From contig JABWCL010000019.1 in NCBI GenBank assembly GCA_013360295.1, positions 1 through 64,000 on the forward strand: DNA of 64,000 nucleotides. The letters run 5' to 3'. This DNA is from Ignavibacteriaceae bacterium (GTDB lineage Bacteria > Bacteroidota > Ignavibacteria > Ignavibacteriales > Ignavibacteriaceae). Under the pieces are notes generated by a model that made no database searches, was not told the DNA's origin, and saw nothing but the letters and a program-made list of their open reading frames with translations. Positions 8,782-16,977 of the stretch are shown here, one piece after another (position 1 is the first letter of the stretch; each line of letters opens with the position of its first letter). Position numbers and translations under genes: made by a program.

Positions 8782-9707
8782 CTGTCAATCACCTCCAATT
8801 CGCACCAACCAATATGAGATAGTCCTTGATTTTCCGGGAAGGCATAAGTCGAGTGCGCTGCTTCATATTGTGTCTGGCCAGGTACTTTACTTTTAAATTT
8901 TGGAATTACACCTTTGCGAACTTTGAACCAGCTACCACCGCCAAATCCAATATTGACGACTTTCTTTCCTGAATTAAAAGATGCAATTATAGGCTCAATC
9001 GCTTTGAGGAAAAGATCCGCTTTCCTAAGATTCCCGACCTTTTTTGATTTATATTTTGCGACCTCACGCTGCAGAGTTGTAAACTGAATATTATTATAAT
9101 TATACAAATTCGATAAGAAAGAGGCTTTGTCAAACTTACCGGTTTTCCGCATTTGAAGGGAAAATGTAGTGCCTGATTTTACACAGATAAGATTGGTTGC
9201 CGGTGGTCTATCCTCCGTTCTGTAAACTGCCAGAGATTGCTCAGAAAGGGGATCCGAATCAAGAAAGACAATTTTGTCTGTATATACAGGGTCATTTGGA
9301 TTGATACCAAGACTATCAACATTCAATATGGTCAATAACGCTCCCTTTACTGAACTCGCAGGAATATAAAACCTGCCGGAGCTATTAATAAATTCACCTA
9401 TCCTGTGTTTCCCAAGGGCCTTCGGATTTTTGTAATCTGATTCAAAAAAACTGGTGTAACTCAATGAGTAGACTGATGCTTCATCAATTAAAACCAACTT
9501 ATGTTTTCGTATCCAGCTTTCAATGTTCTTCTCATTAATAGGGTTGGAAAAGTCAGGTCTTTCCTTTTGTGCTATTACTCTGGCAACCTTAAAAGGATCC
9601 AATTTATACATTTTACCGTTGTGAATCGTATAATTAAAGTCTTTATCCAGCGTCTCACCATTGGATATATGAAGGGGTGTTAATGTTGTAAATTTAAATT
9701 CAAACAT
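8778..9707 (-). CDS. csm5: Type III-A effector subunit Csm5 (RAMP)
   Basis: Csm5 sits at the 3' end of the crRNA in the Csm complex and is needed for crRNA maturation in studied systems. The N-terminal signature TLTPLHISNGETL (residues 8-20) is diagnostic, the RAMP segment IPASSVKGALLTIL is present, and a glycine-rich region NIGFGGGSW follows. At 309 residues it is slightly short for the family but appears complete. It lies 8 bases downstream of csm3 and overlaps csm4 by 4 bases. Confidence 0.9.
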   Translation of the reverse strand: MFEFKFTTLTPLHISNGETLDKDFNYTIHNGKMYKLDPFKVARVIAQKERPDFSNPINEKNIESWIRKHKLVLIDEASVYSLSYTSFFESDYKNPKALGKHRIGEFINSSGRFYIPASSVKGALLTILNVDSLGINPNDPVYTDKIVFLDSDPLSEQSLAVYRTEDRPPATNLICVKSGTTFSLQMRKTGKFDKASFLSNLYNYNNIQFTTLQREVAKYKSKKVGNLRKADLFLKAIEPIIASFNSGKKVVNIGFGGGSWFKVRKGVIPKFKSKVPGQTQYEAAHSTYAFPENQGLSHIGWCELEVIDR

Positions 9708-9715
9708 ATTTATTA

Positions 9716-10315
9716 TTAATATTGTTTTATTTTAACAGCTCCGTAGCCACGGCTGCCGGAGCCTCCTAAATAGTCGTTATTTAAAAGCTCGAAAGCTTTT
9801 TGTAATACAGATTTGATAGTTGTTAATTCACTATCATTGGAATATCTGATAAGTATTTGCCCTACAAATTTAACAGAAGGAGGAACACGCTCAATTGTTC
9901 GTAATGCTCTATCTTGAGCAGTACCTTTGTCTCGGTCAATTCTGATTTCAGTCTTAAACTCTGTCGTAATTTCTCCAGATGCCCATCTCTCCGATTCAGC
10001 TAACATAAAATCACGAAAGATTAAACTTGTCGGAGTTTGCACATAAGCTTTATCCTCTTTCTTACTAGTAATATACTCCGGGGTTGGACCGAAATATTTA
10101 TTTATCTTGTCGTCTTTTACTCCATAGCTGCCCTCCACTTCAAGAAGACTACGCAGCTTACCTTTTAATGAGCTTCCGGGTATATATGGCAATTTGCTAA
10201 TGGGGTCTTTAATTACCGCAGAATCAACACCGCCGATTTGAACAGCATCATTACCGGCACCTATATGCAAACCGGTTAGCACTTCAATTTCAACATTTAA
10301 AGTCTCTTTTGTCAT
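9716..10315 (-). CDS. csm3: Type III-A backbone RNase subunit Csm3
   Basis: Csm3 forms the repeated backbone of the complex and cuts target RNA at 6-nt intervals. D31 in IGGVDSAVIKD aligns with the catalytic Asp33 of Streptococcus thermophilus Csm3, so target RNA cleavage should be intact. Other family motifs are TGLHIGAG, YIPGSSLKGKLRSLLE, LIFRDFML and the C-terminal glycine loop LGGSGSRGYG. At 199 residues it is near the usual 200-220. The gene follows csm2 by 14 bases and precedes csm5 by 8. Confidence 0.95.
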   Translation of the reverse strand: MTKETLNVEIEVLTGLHIGAGNDAVQIGGVDSAVIKDPISKLPYIPGSSLKGKLRSLLEVEGSYGVKDDKINKYFGPTPEYITSKKEDKAYVQTPTSLIFRDFMLAESERWASGEITTEFKTEIRIDRDKGTAQDRALRTIERVPPSVKFVGQILIRYSNDSELTTIKSVLQKAFELLNNDYLGGSGSRGYGAVKIKQY

Positions 10316-10329
10316 TGTGACTTCCTTTC

Positions 10330-10755
10330 TTAATTTTTTGGATAATATGCAACGAGTGCTTCAAAATGCAATTTTAAAGCTCGTAAGTTATTTTGAAAAT
10401 TAGTATCATTTTGTTTAACCACAAGATCTATTCTGTTACTTAGAAAATCCTTAAAACGATTTGTGCGCAATCTTTTTGCAGCATATTCGGCGTTCGCTTT
10501 AATCATCAGAAGCTGGATTTTCTTTTCCTTTTCTTCCGCATTGTTATTAACGACTTTTAGGAAGCTATCATAGAATTTTCTCAGTTGATTAATGTGTAAC
10601 AATACCTGCTTAAACTGTTTCTTTGTATTGAGATAGCCATCTGAACGAATGAATTCTACAATTTCTTTTACATTACCTGTACCGTTGTCTGAGATAAGAT
10701 TTTCGAGTACTTTGCCCTTTGAATCTGTTAGGGATTGGATTTGGATATTGGTCAT
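10330..10755 (-). CDS. csm2: Type III-A small subunit Csm2
   Basis: This 141-residue, mostly helical, basic protein lies between cas10 and csm3, where csm2 always sits. It shows the family pattern: an N-terminal helix (VKEIVEFIRSDGYLNTKKQF), a middle SQLRKFYDSF-like helix, LMIKANAEYAAKR, and a C-terminal HFEALVAYY. Csm2 forms the inner filament that lines the crRNA-target duplex. Only two bases separate it from cas10. Confidence 0.88.
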   Translation of the reverse strand: MTNIQIQSLTDSKGKVLENLISDNGTGNVKEIVEFIRSDGYLNTKKQFKQVLLHINQLRKFYDSFLKVVNNNAEEKEKKIQLLMIKANAEYAAKRLRTNRFKDFLSNRIDLVVKQNDTNFQNNLRALKLHFEALVAYYPKN

Positions 10756-10757
10756 TT

Positions 10758-13301
10758 CTATTCTCCTATAATATTTCTTAAATTAAAAATTGTTTGACAG
10801 ATTAATGGATAAAGCCGTTGTTTTAGATCGGTGGACTCGTTTTTGTTTATTTTCAAAACATCGTCAAAAAATCTACCAATTTCTGGGGTCTCATCGTATT
10901 TGTATTTGTTATTTTTATCTTTTAATAAACGATTAACTAAATAAGTCAGACGGGCGTGCCAGATAAGGAAATTCGGGTCCTTGGTTTTTTCATATTTTCT
11001 GAGAGATTCTGATACATACAGCAATTTTCTGATTATACCCAGACTGATATACTTTTTCTCCTTAACCCAGCAAACAATCTGATTTAGTTCGTTTAACAAA
11101 TCTCTTAATTCGTTATTTTTAATGGGTGTATCAAATACGAAAACACTTGATTTATCATTCTTGGATAAAAAAGCTTCTTTGTTTTTATCCTTAACTAATT
11201 TAAGCTGCTCCCATTTATTAATTGATTTCCCTTCCTTCTGATTCTCTTCAGCAATATCTGCCACAAGCCTTATCGGTGTATGATCCTTGAAGTGCGTGAC
11301 AGAATACGATATATGAACTTCAGGGTTGGCGCATACGAAGTCATTGAATTTTTCATTAAGTTCTGCCAGCAGTTTTACGGCTGAGCTTTGGGGGGTGATC
11401 AGCATAAGATCATCCCCGCCGGCAAAAATCGTGTAAACCTTATTTTCTTTATCTTTCTTTTCCCAGTCCTGCAGAAAGCCATTCAGAAAAAAACTAAAAT
11501 AGTACTTCAGATGATTGCTTAAGGTTGTAGTTCTTGATATTGCGGACATTCCCTTTTCAGCGCTTTCACTGTCTCTCGATAATCCGTACGCCATAATCAG
11601 ACCCAGGTTATCAATATCACCCTTAATAAGTGTAAGATATTCCGCGCCTTCATTAAACTTAGCGATCTGATCAAAGGGCAAAACAGAATCCTTGTCGGCA
11701 AATTTTGAGCAAAAATTGGCTACCTGGAGATAATGAGTTTCCTTTAAGATTTGGCTCCCTGATCGTGATAGTTCCAGCAGCTCCGAAAGCTCAGGATTGA
11801 GCAGTACTTTAGATTGTAAAGATGATTTTCTTTTATTAAAATCCTTAATACGTTCTATTCTGTCAGCATCTATGCTCAGTCCGTTTCCGAGTACCGGTAT
11901 GACGACATTATCGCCTGTAATCTTATCTCCGATTTTAAATTCTATTTCAACCTGACGGGTAACATCAAGATATTTTTCTTCATTGTTTTCATCATAAGTC
12001 GGTATTTTCCCTTCATACTTATCCCGGATCGGCTTATCCGTAACCTTACATTTCATATTGTCACTCAGACCCTCAACCACCGGAAGATATTCTTCCTTCC
12101 AGACAAAATTATTTAAGGATTCATTTTGCCCGAATAACCTTCCATAGAAAAGCTTATTTTTGTTCCGGTTTAAGGTAAATGATGCATCTTCAACAATTTG
12201 TCCGAAAGAAGTTTTTCCTTCCATCAGGTCGATGTAATCGAATTGCTCTATTGCTGAGTTGAATGCTAGATCCATTCTGAACTGATCGAATAAATAGGCC
12301 TCTATCTCTTCTTTGATTGTTTTAAAGGCATTCTTTATATCTGAAGTTGATGGGGCAAGTATGTAAAACTTACCTCCGGCCTGCATTATAAGGCTGCACT
12401 CATACAAACCTAAACCAGATAAGAACTTTGATGCAAGAAGCCGGGTTAATACCTGTACAAAAATTGATCTTCCGCGCAATATCTTTGCCGGCTTGGTGTT
12501 AACAATGTCAAATATATATTTTTGTATACCCGGAATGTCCCCTATTATCAGATTAAGTTTTGTTGAATCTTGAGATTCAGAACGGTTTCTCAAAATCGCG
12601 TGGCTGAATCCCGCAACGTCTTTGAGATGATTGTATAGAGAGATATCGGTAGCAGGGCTGCCTGTAAAATCCGGAATACACCAGAGATATTTTTCAAAAA
12701 CCATCAGAAGGACATTAACCAGGTTGCCAAAATCTTCATCTTCCTGGTAGAAAGAAAGAACGGTATCTATATCATTCGTGAATTTCTCAAAAATATTGGC
12801 CTTGTAAGCATACTGCCCGCCTTTGATATCAATTTTTGTCAGCTCTTCAGGAATGATGATTTCATAATTTTCTTTGTCTTTAGTTAACAACTCCTGCCTG
12901 AAATAGCGGGGAGGAACATCACTATCTGACATCAGCCTTATTTTAGAAAAGACCGAGCTAAGGTGCTTATTGCTCCAATCTATATATGTACCAGTATCTG
13001 AATCGCTTTCTTTATTTACTCTTTCACTGGCGGAAAGATGGTCGGCTATCTGAACAATGCCCGTCAGATCAATAGTCTTTGATCTGTGATGTTCGCTGAT
13101 TATGTTCTTAAAAGAATTAAATCCATCCTCTCCCAGAATACGAATGAATTTATCCTTTAACAAGCCGGAATCAACAAAGTCCACACCCAAAACCTGGTGT
13201 TTCTTTTTATCAGGATTTTTTGTGCACCGCTGCTCAAACTTCCCAATATCGTGAAAGAGCGCGCCCAGTATCAGTACTTTTTCTTTTGTTCTGTCTGTCA
13301 T
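10758..13301 (-). CDS. cas10: Cas10/Csm1, type III-A signature subunit with cyclase motif
   Basis: This large subunit senses target RNA, synthesises cyclic oligoadenylates and may cut single-stranded DNA. The HD motif LFHDIGKF (H17, D18) is at the N-terminus, and the second palm domain carries an intact GGDD at 628-631 (FAGGDDLMLITP). At 847 residues it is a normal length. The zinc-ribbon region between the palm domains is degenerate: CKVTDKPIRD keeps only one of the expected four cysteines, with no partner pair in the following region. The intact HD and GGDD predict both nuclease and cyclase activity, consistent with two CARF genes downstream. Confidence 0.95.
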   Translation of the reverse strand: MTDRTKEKVLILGALFHDIGKFEQRCTKNPDKKKHQVLGVDFVDSGLLKDKFIRILGEDGFNSFKNIISEHHRSKTIDLTGIVQIADHLSASERVNKESDSDTGTYIDWSNKHLSSVFSKIRLMSDSDVPPRYFRQELLTKDKENYEIIIPEELTKIDIKGGQYAYKANIFEKFTNDIDTVLSFYQEDEDFGNLVNVLLMVFEKYLWCIPDFTGSPATDISLYNHLKDVAGFSHAILRNRSESQDSTKLNLIIGDIPGIQKYIFDIVNTKPAKILRGRSIFVQVLTRLLASKFLSGLGLYECSLIMQAGGKFYILAPSTSDIKNAFKTIKEEIEAYLFDQFRMDLAFNSAIEQFDYIDLMEGKTSFGQIVEDASFTLNRNKNKLFYGRLFGQNESLNNFVWKEEYLPVVEGLSDNMKCKVTDKPIRDKYEGKIPTYDENNEEKYLDVTRQVEIEFKIGDKITGDNVVIPVLGNGLSIDADRIERIKDFNKRKSSLQSKVLLNPELSELLELSRSGSQILKETHYLQVANFCSKFADKDSVLPFDQIAKFNEGAEYLTLIKGDIDNLGLIMAYGLSRDSESAEKGMSAISRTTTLSNHLKYYFSFFLNGFLQDWEKKDKENKVYTIFAGGDDLMLITPQSSAVKLLAELNEKFNDFVCANPEVHISYSVTHFKDHTPIRLVADIAEENQKEGKSINKWEQLKLVKDKNKEAFLSKNDKSSVFVFDTPIKNNELRDLLNELNQIVCWVKEKKYISLGIIRKLLYVSESLRKYEKTKDPNFLIWHARLTYLVNRLLKDKNNKYKYDETPEIGRFFDDVLKINKNESTDLKQRLYPLICQTIFNLRNIIGE

Positions 13302-13386
13302 TTCAAGTCTCTATTGTTTCTTTATTCAAAACTAATTTATTTTTTTCAATGCATCGGATTAAAAACATTTCGGAAATATTCTGATT

Positions 13387-14175
13387 TCATCTTATCACTT
13401 CCGCCATTCCCATACCCATAGAATTTTTTTCGCCAAAGCCGCATTGATAACCCGTTCTTATCAGCTCCGGCGATCCAGTTATCGAGAAAGGGGCCTGTAT
13501 TCCTATGACATCAATGCGCGCGAGATTATGCTCATTAATTGTTATCTTTTTCGTTACGGTTTTTTTTCTCCGCAGATATTCCCCATCCCATTCGATCTCC
13601 ACCCTTCCGTCATTTATAACCGAGTTTGTCAGCACCTGATATTTGTTTTTCAGGTTCTCCGAGAGCACGCGATTGATGTCATCTGTATCGCCCGGCCGAA
13701 GATAGTATTGCTTTGTTCCTGCCTCACTTTCAATTACTTTTGAAAGCACCATTGGAGAGAGAAGCTTCAGTTTCATTGTAGTCCGATAGTGAGGCTCAGG
13801 TATCAGTTCTGCCTGCTCAATGCTGAATTTAATTTCGTGATCACGCGATGAAAGGTAAAACTGAGTTCGTTCAAAGGTACCAATGAGGAAGTTCTTCACA
13901 AACTCTTCAATCAGCGGAGAGGATATATGAAGATAACACTCGGGATCATTGAGTTTGAATAATCCGTTTTCGATCGTGAATTTTTTAAAAGAAAGCGCGA
14001 AGGTAAAAAGCTTGTAAGTCTTCCCGCCGGAGGGGTAGCCTACATCGTGAAGGTAAGAAGCGAATTCCTTTGAGCCGAATTTCAGCAGAAGGTAAATCGC
14101 TGATGAGAGCGGGTGGTTATAATTGATGCTAAACCGGTCCCCGCTTACTGATTTGAGCCGTAACTTAAGACGCAA
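13387..14175 (-). CDS. cas6: CRISPR pre-crRNA endoribonuclease Cas6
   Basis: Cas6 cuts the CRISPR transcript within repeats to make crRNAs. The N-terminal strand MRLKLRLKSVSGDRFSINYN leads into HPLSSAIYLLL, where the histidine is a candidate general base, and the C-terminal glycine-rich loop GYQCGFGEKNSMGMG is diagnostic. I choose the TTG at 14175 because it gives the canonical Cas6 N-terminus and has GGGAG just upstream. The longer reading from TTG 14232 adds 19 residues with no family match and no ribosome binding site. The gene is first in the csm operon, 85 bases ahead of cas10. Confidence 0.88.
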   Translation of the reverse strand: MRLKLRLKSVSGDRFSINYNHPLSSAIYLLLKFGSKEFASYLHDVGYPSGGKTYKLFTFALSFKKFTIENGLFKLNDPECYLHISSPLIEEFVKNFLIGTFERTQFYLSSRDHEIKFSIEQAELIPEPHYRTTMKLKLLSPMVLSKVIESEAGTKQYYLRPGDTDDINRVLSENLKNKYQVLTNSVINDGRVEIEWDGEYLRRKKTVTKKITINEHNLARIDVIGIQAPFSITGSPELIRTGYQCGFGEKNSMGMGMAEVIR

Positions 14176-14264
14176 AACACTCCCGAGGTTAATTGTTGAT
14201 GACAAATTAAAAAAGTTTTTCCTTAATGTCAAACAGAATCGTCATTAAGCAATTTAAGTGCCAG

Positions 14265-14294
14265 AATATATTTGCTGATTGGCAACTATTTCAA
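14265..14294 (-). promoter_or_regulatory. Candidate sigma-70-type promoter for cas6-csm operon
   Basis: On the minus strand TTGAAA (14289-14294) and TATATT (14265-14270) are separated by 18 bases, about 90 bases upstream of the cas6 start. The fit is good, but chance matches are common in AT-rich spacers. Co-transcription from the repressor/SWIM operon upstream is an alternative. Confidence 0.35.
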
Positions 14295-14342
14295 TTCGGG
14301 TTAGATCGTCATTGCAAGGTGAGTTAGAGCTTCAAGCGCACT

Positions 14343-14897
14343 CTATCGTTTTTTATTCAGGACCGGGCTGAGTATGCTGATAATTTCTTCTGATTTTTCA
14401 GGAAAAGAGTTGTATGCCCATCTCTTTTCTTTTTTATTATATGCAAATCTTCGCCATCTTTTTTCTTTGACGTAAACAGTTACCCATTCTTTGCCATTCC
14501 CTTTGCCCGTAAGAAAAAAATCATCGCCTGTCTTGTATTTCGAGAGATGTTCTCTTCCGTGCTTCAATTGGTTTTCGATCAGCAGTAAAGTGAGCGGATC
14601 AAGGATTTTTGCGTAGGCTGGGGAAATTAGTTTACTGCTGAGATGAGCGCAGAGGCGGCGTATGTCCCTTCCGGAAAAGTCTTCCGAAGCGGACTGAAAT
14701 TCATCGCAGGTGCAGGTTATGCGAAAGGGATTGCTCCTTCTTGTGCCGCACGCGTAATTCCTGTCGCACCACCCGGGAAGTTCAGGCAGCTGGTGCCCGT
14801 ACTCAGCAGTCGTGTCAAAGGTATCGTCAGGATCTGCTTTCCTCAGATCATCATAGACCCGTATCCCTTTCTCTCCTTTTTTTGATTTCAGTATCAT
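14343..14897 (-). CDS. SWIM-type zinc-finger protein
   Basis: CTCDEF...RRLCAHL gives the CxC...CxH pattern of a SWIM zinc finger (C62, C64, C83, H85), preceded by another possible metal pair (C44, C50). The C-terminal half (about 115-180) is a basic, aromatic-rich beta region (WVTVYVKEKRWRRFAYNKK). SWIM domains usually mediate nucleic-acid or protein binding and are often fused to helicases; here it is stand-alone. Its start overlaps the repressor stop by four bases (ATGA), so they are co-translated and probably functionally linked. I cannot name a more specific function. Confidence 0.75.
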   Translation of the reverse strand: MILKSKKGEKGIRVYDDLRKADPDDTFDTTAEYGHQLPELPGWCDRNYACGTRRSNPFRITCTCDEFQSASEDFSGRDIRRLCAHLSSKLISPAYAKILDPLTLLLIENQLKHGREHLSKYKTGDDFFLTGKGNGKEWVTVYVKEKRWRRFAYNKKEKRWAYNSFPEKSEEIISILSPVLNKKR

Positions 14898-15529
14898 CTT
14901 TTACTTCCGTGTTTTTTGATGAGCACCACTTTATACATTTTAATTTCATTCTTCTTAAACACCATAGGCAGTACCGCGGAATTGTATGATGAAAGCATTA
15001 CCATTGTTCTATCATTCGGGGGAAATGAACAGAGCTTAAGCGCGCCCTTTGTCCTGTCCCATCGGGCTGCAACAAGGTCGCCGTCATAAACCGGCGCGGT
15101 GAAACTGATGAGTACAAGGTCATCCGGTTTGATAAGGGGCATCATACTGTAACCAAATTCGCTGTCAACTTTTATGAATACGTGGTCTTCGGGGCTGTAG
15201 TCGAGCACATCGCTTTGGTACCATTCACTCAGGTCAACCAGTTCCCCCCTGCCCGCGGGAATGGCTGCTTCGATACGGTATTCCGGGTAGCCGAGCCTTT
15301 TCACCATCGTTTCACTTTCGCCAAAAAGGAGCCAGTCAATATTACACCCGTCCGCTTTCAGTTTTTCAAGTATTGCTTTACCCGGCAGGCTCTGGCCATT
15401 AAAGTAACTATTACGGAGGGAGGAAACGGTAGTATCCAGATACGCGGCGGCATCCTCCAGGTTTCCGAACCTCTCCGTAAGGAACCGCCTGAGCCTGTTT
15501 CCTGCCTCCTTTTTATCAATTTTTTTCAT
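14894..15529 (-). CDS. Self-cleaving repressor: HTH plus S24 (LexA/CI-type) peptidase
   Basis: Residues 8-60 form an XRE-like helix-turn-helix (LEDAAAYLDTTVSSLRNSYFNG). The C-terminal half is an S24 peptidase: cleavage site A92-G93 in IPAGRGE, nucleophile S128 in GYSMMP and catalytic lysine K165 in ALKLCSF. This is the arrangement of phage CI and LexA, which self-cleave when RecA filaments form after DNA damage. All three elements are present, so activity is expected. It overlaps the SWIM gene, faces a Mor-like gene across a 98-bp spacer with palindromic TAAGTAA sites, and lies upstream of cas6 on the same strand. Confidence 0.9.
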   Translation of the reverse strand: MKKIDKKEAGNRLRRFLTERFGNLEDAAAYLDTTVSSLRNSYFNGQSLPGKAILEKLKADGCNIDWLLFGESETMVKRLGYPEYRIEAAIPAGRGELVDLSEWYQSDVLDYSPEDHVFIKVDSEFGYSMMPLIKPDDLVLISFTAPVYDGDLVAARWDRTKGALKLCSFPPNDRTMVMLSSYNSAVLPMVFKKNEIKMYKVVLIKKHGSKR

Positions 15530-15530
15530 A

Positions 15531-15579
15531 TAAGTAATATTCTGATTCTTTTACTTGACTGATGTAAGTAAATTACTTA
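15531..15579. promoter_or_regulatory. Divergent operator with TAAGTAA half-sites
   Basis: Between the repressor and the Mor-like gene is the near-perfect palindrome TAAGTAA-A-TTACTTA (15565-15579). Additional half-sites lie at 15531-15537 (TAAGTAA) and 15551-15556 (TTACTT), which face each other. A TTGACT at 15555-15560 could be the -35 of the rightward gene, so the sites would cover the divergent promoters. The S24 repressor is the likely binder. Confidence 0.7.
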
Positions 15580-15627
15580 TTTTTATCCATAAATGCAAAT
15601 ATTATTTTCTGAAGGGACCCTAACGAA

Positions 15628-15939
15628 ATGAAATATAACTGGTTGTATGATGTCGATATAGATCTGCTTGAAGGGGATTACAGGACGATAGCGGAAAAGT
15701 GCGGGTTGGAAACGCTGGTAAAACTTCTGAACGAGTTTGAGAAATCAACACTCTACTTTTCACGCGGGCTGCTGAACGGTGCGGTGAGGGAGTATATCAT
15801 TAAGCATAAGGATAAATCCCCTCTCGCCCTTGCCAAAGACCTGAGCCTGAGCGAGAGGTATGTTCAAAGGATACTAAGCGATTACCGCCGTGAGGCAGTA
15901 GCGAAGAAAAACGGCAGGAAAAATAAAAATTACTGTTGA
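15628..15939 (+). CDS. Mor-like transcriptional activator
   Basis: This 103-residue protein follows the plan of the Mor/C activator family: an N-terminal dimerisation segment (YRTIAEKCGLETLVKLLNEF) followed by a C-terminal helix-turn-helix (SPLALAKDLSLSERYVQRIL, residues 63-82). Such proteins activate phage middle genes, but stand-alone chromosomal copies occur. The gene is divergent from the S24 repressor across the shared operator, so it may be controlled by that repressor. Its last ten bases overlap the convergent flavoprotein gene. No phage structural genes are nearby. Confidence 0.6.
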   Translation: MKYNWLYDVDIDLLEGDYRTIAEKCGLETLVKLLNEFEKSTLYFSRGLLNGAVREYIIKHKDKSPLALAKDLSLSERYVQRILSDYRREAVAKKNGRKNKNYC

Positions 15940-16934
15940 TCCTCTGCAGGAGGTGGGCAGTGGAGATAATCAACGCAGATCTTTTGCATCGCGCGTCTGG
16001 ACGAATTAAATGCCCAGTTGATCGAACCGCCCTTAGTTCCGGCAGAAAGATCGCCAATTAAAAACAGCCCGGGTACATTTGTTTCGTATTCCTCACCGAG
16101 AACCGGATCAGGACCGTTGAACTCAATGCCTATCAGTTTCAGGAAGTTGACGGGAGTGGTACCTCCAAGCGCGTAAACGATATAATCATATGATTCATAA
16201 ACGTCATCCCGCCCCTTGTAACTGATCGCGGGTTTCCCTTCAACGCTGCTCACTGCGTCAATATCCGTGCCAAGATGAAGTTTTACCTTACCATCTTTTT
16301 CAAGAGCGAGAAGGCTATCACGGTTAATAAAGTTCATACGTTTGAGATCAGTGCGCCTGTAGCTTAGCGTGACTTCGTTCCCTTCCTGGCTGAGGTACTG
16401 ACAGTATTCTGAAGCAGAATCACCTCCGCCCACAACCAGCACTTTTGAATTTTTCACTTCAACCGATGTGACATCAAATAGAATTTTATCTTTTATCGTA
16501 GCGGGGATTGGATAATCGGGTTTATTTGGCTTCCCCAGTATACCGATCGCGATCGCGGTAACTTTCGACTTATACTCGCCTTTATCCGTTATTACCGTAA
16601 ACTCGCCTGTGTCATAATTTTTATCAAGTTTCCATACCGTTTCGTGGTAGTGCACGTTTATCCCGTTCTGCTTTATAGCCTCATCAAGATAGGTAATGGT
16701 TTCTGATTTGGAGGAATCCCAGATACACATCACGCCGATGCAGACTGCTTCAAAGCCCTTGTAATTTGCGGTTACAAGTTTTTTATCGGGGTAAAATTTT
16801 TTAATAGTAAATGAATGTTCCGAAGCTTTCTCCAGGACAAGTACCTTATCTTTCGGCACGCCCGAGGAGAGGGCTTCAACCGCCATACTTATACCGGCGG
16901 GGCCGGCTCCTATTATGATTATGTCGTATGTCAT
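15930..16934 (-). CDS. YpdA-like FAD/NAD(P)-dependent oxidoreductase
   Basis: The N-terminal IIIIGAGPAGISMA (about residues 5-18) binds FAD, a second Rossmann motif KVLVVGGGDSASEY (about 163-176) binds NAD(P)H, and the C-terminal VPGLFLIGDL closes the FAD site. There is no CxxC redox pair, which separates it from thioredoxin reductase and fits the YpdA family, whose studied members reduce bacillithiol disulfide. At 334 residues it is full length. The substrate is inferred. It may share an operon with the photolyase 43 bases upstream. Confidence 0.82.
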   Translation of the reverse strand: MTYDIIIIGAGPAGISMAVEALSSGVPKDKVLVLEKASEHSFTIKKFYPDKKLVTANYKGFEAVCIGVMCIWDSSKSETITYLDEAIKQNGINVHYHETVWKLDKNYDTGEFTVITDKGEYKSKVTAIAIGILGKPNKPDYPIPATIKDKILFDVTSVEVKNSKVLVVGGGDSASEYCQYLSQEGNEVTLSYRRTDLKRMNFINRDSLLALEKDGKVKLHLGTDIDAVSSVEGKPAISYKGRDDVYESYDYIVYALGGTTPVNFLKLIGIEFNGPDPVLGEEYETNVPGLFLIGDLSAGTKGGSINWAFNSSRRAMQKICVDYLHCPPPAEDQQ

Positions 16935-16977
16935 ACTATTTTAGTTTATTTTATAAAGTCCGCAAATATAATAAAAA

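Noticed and set aside
14176-14232. Longer N-terminus of Cas6 from the upstream TTG
   Set aside because: No ribosome binding site and no similarity to Cas6; the internal TTG gives the canonical beginning.
15628-16934. Prophage or phage remnant around the repressor/Mor-like pair
   Set aside because: No integrase, attachment repeat or structural phage gene is visible, and the next genes are metabolic.
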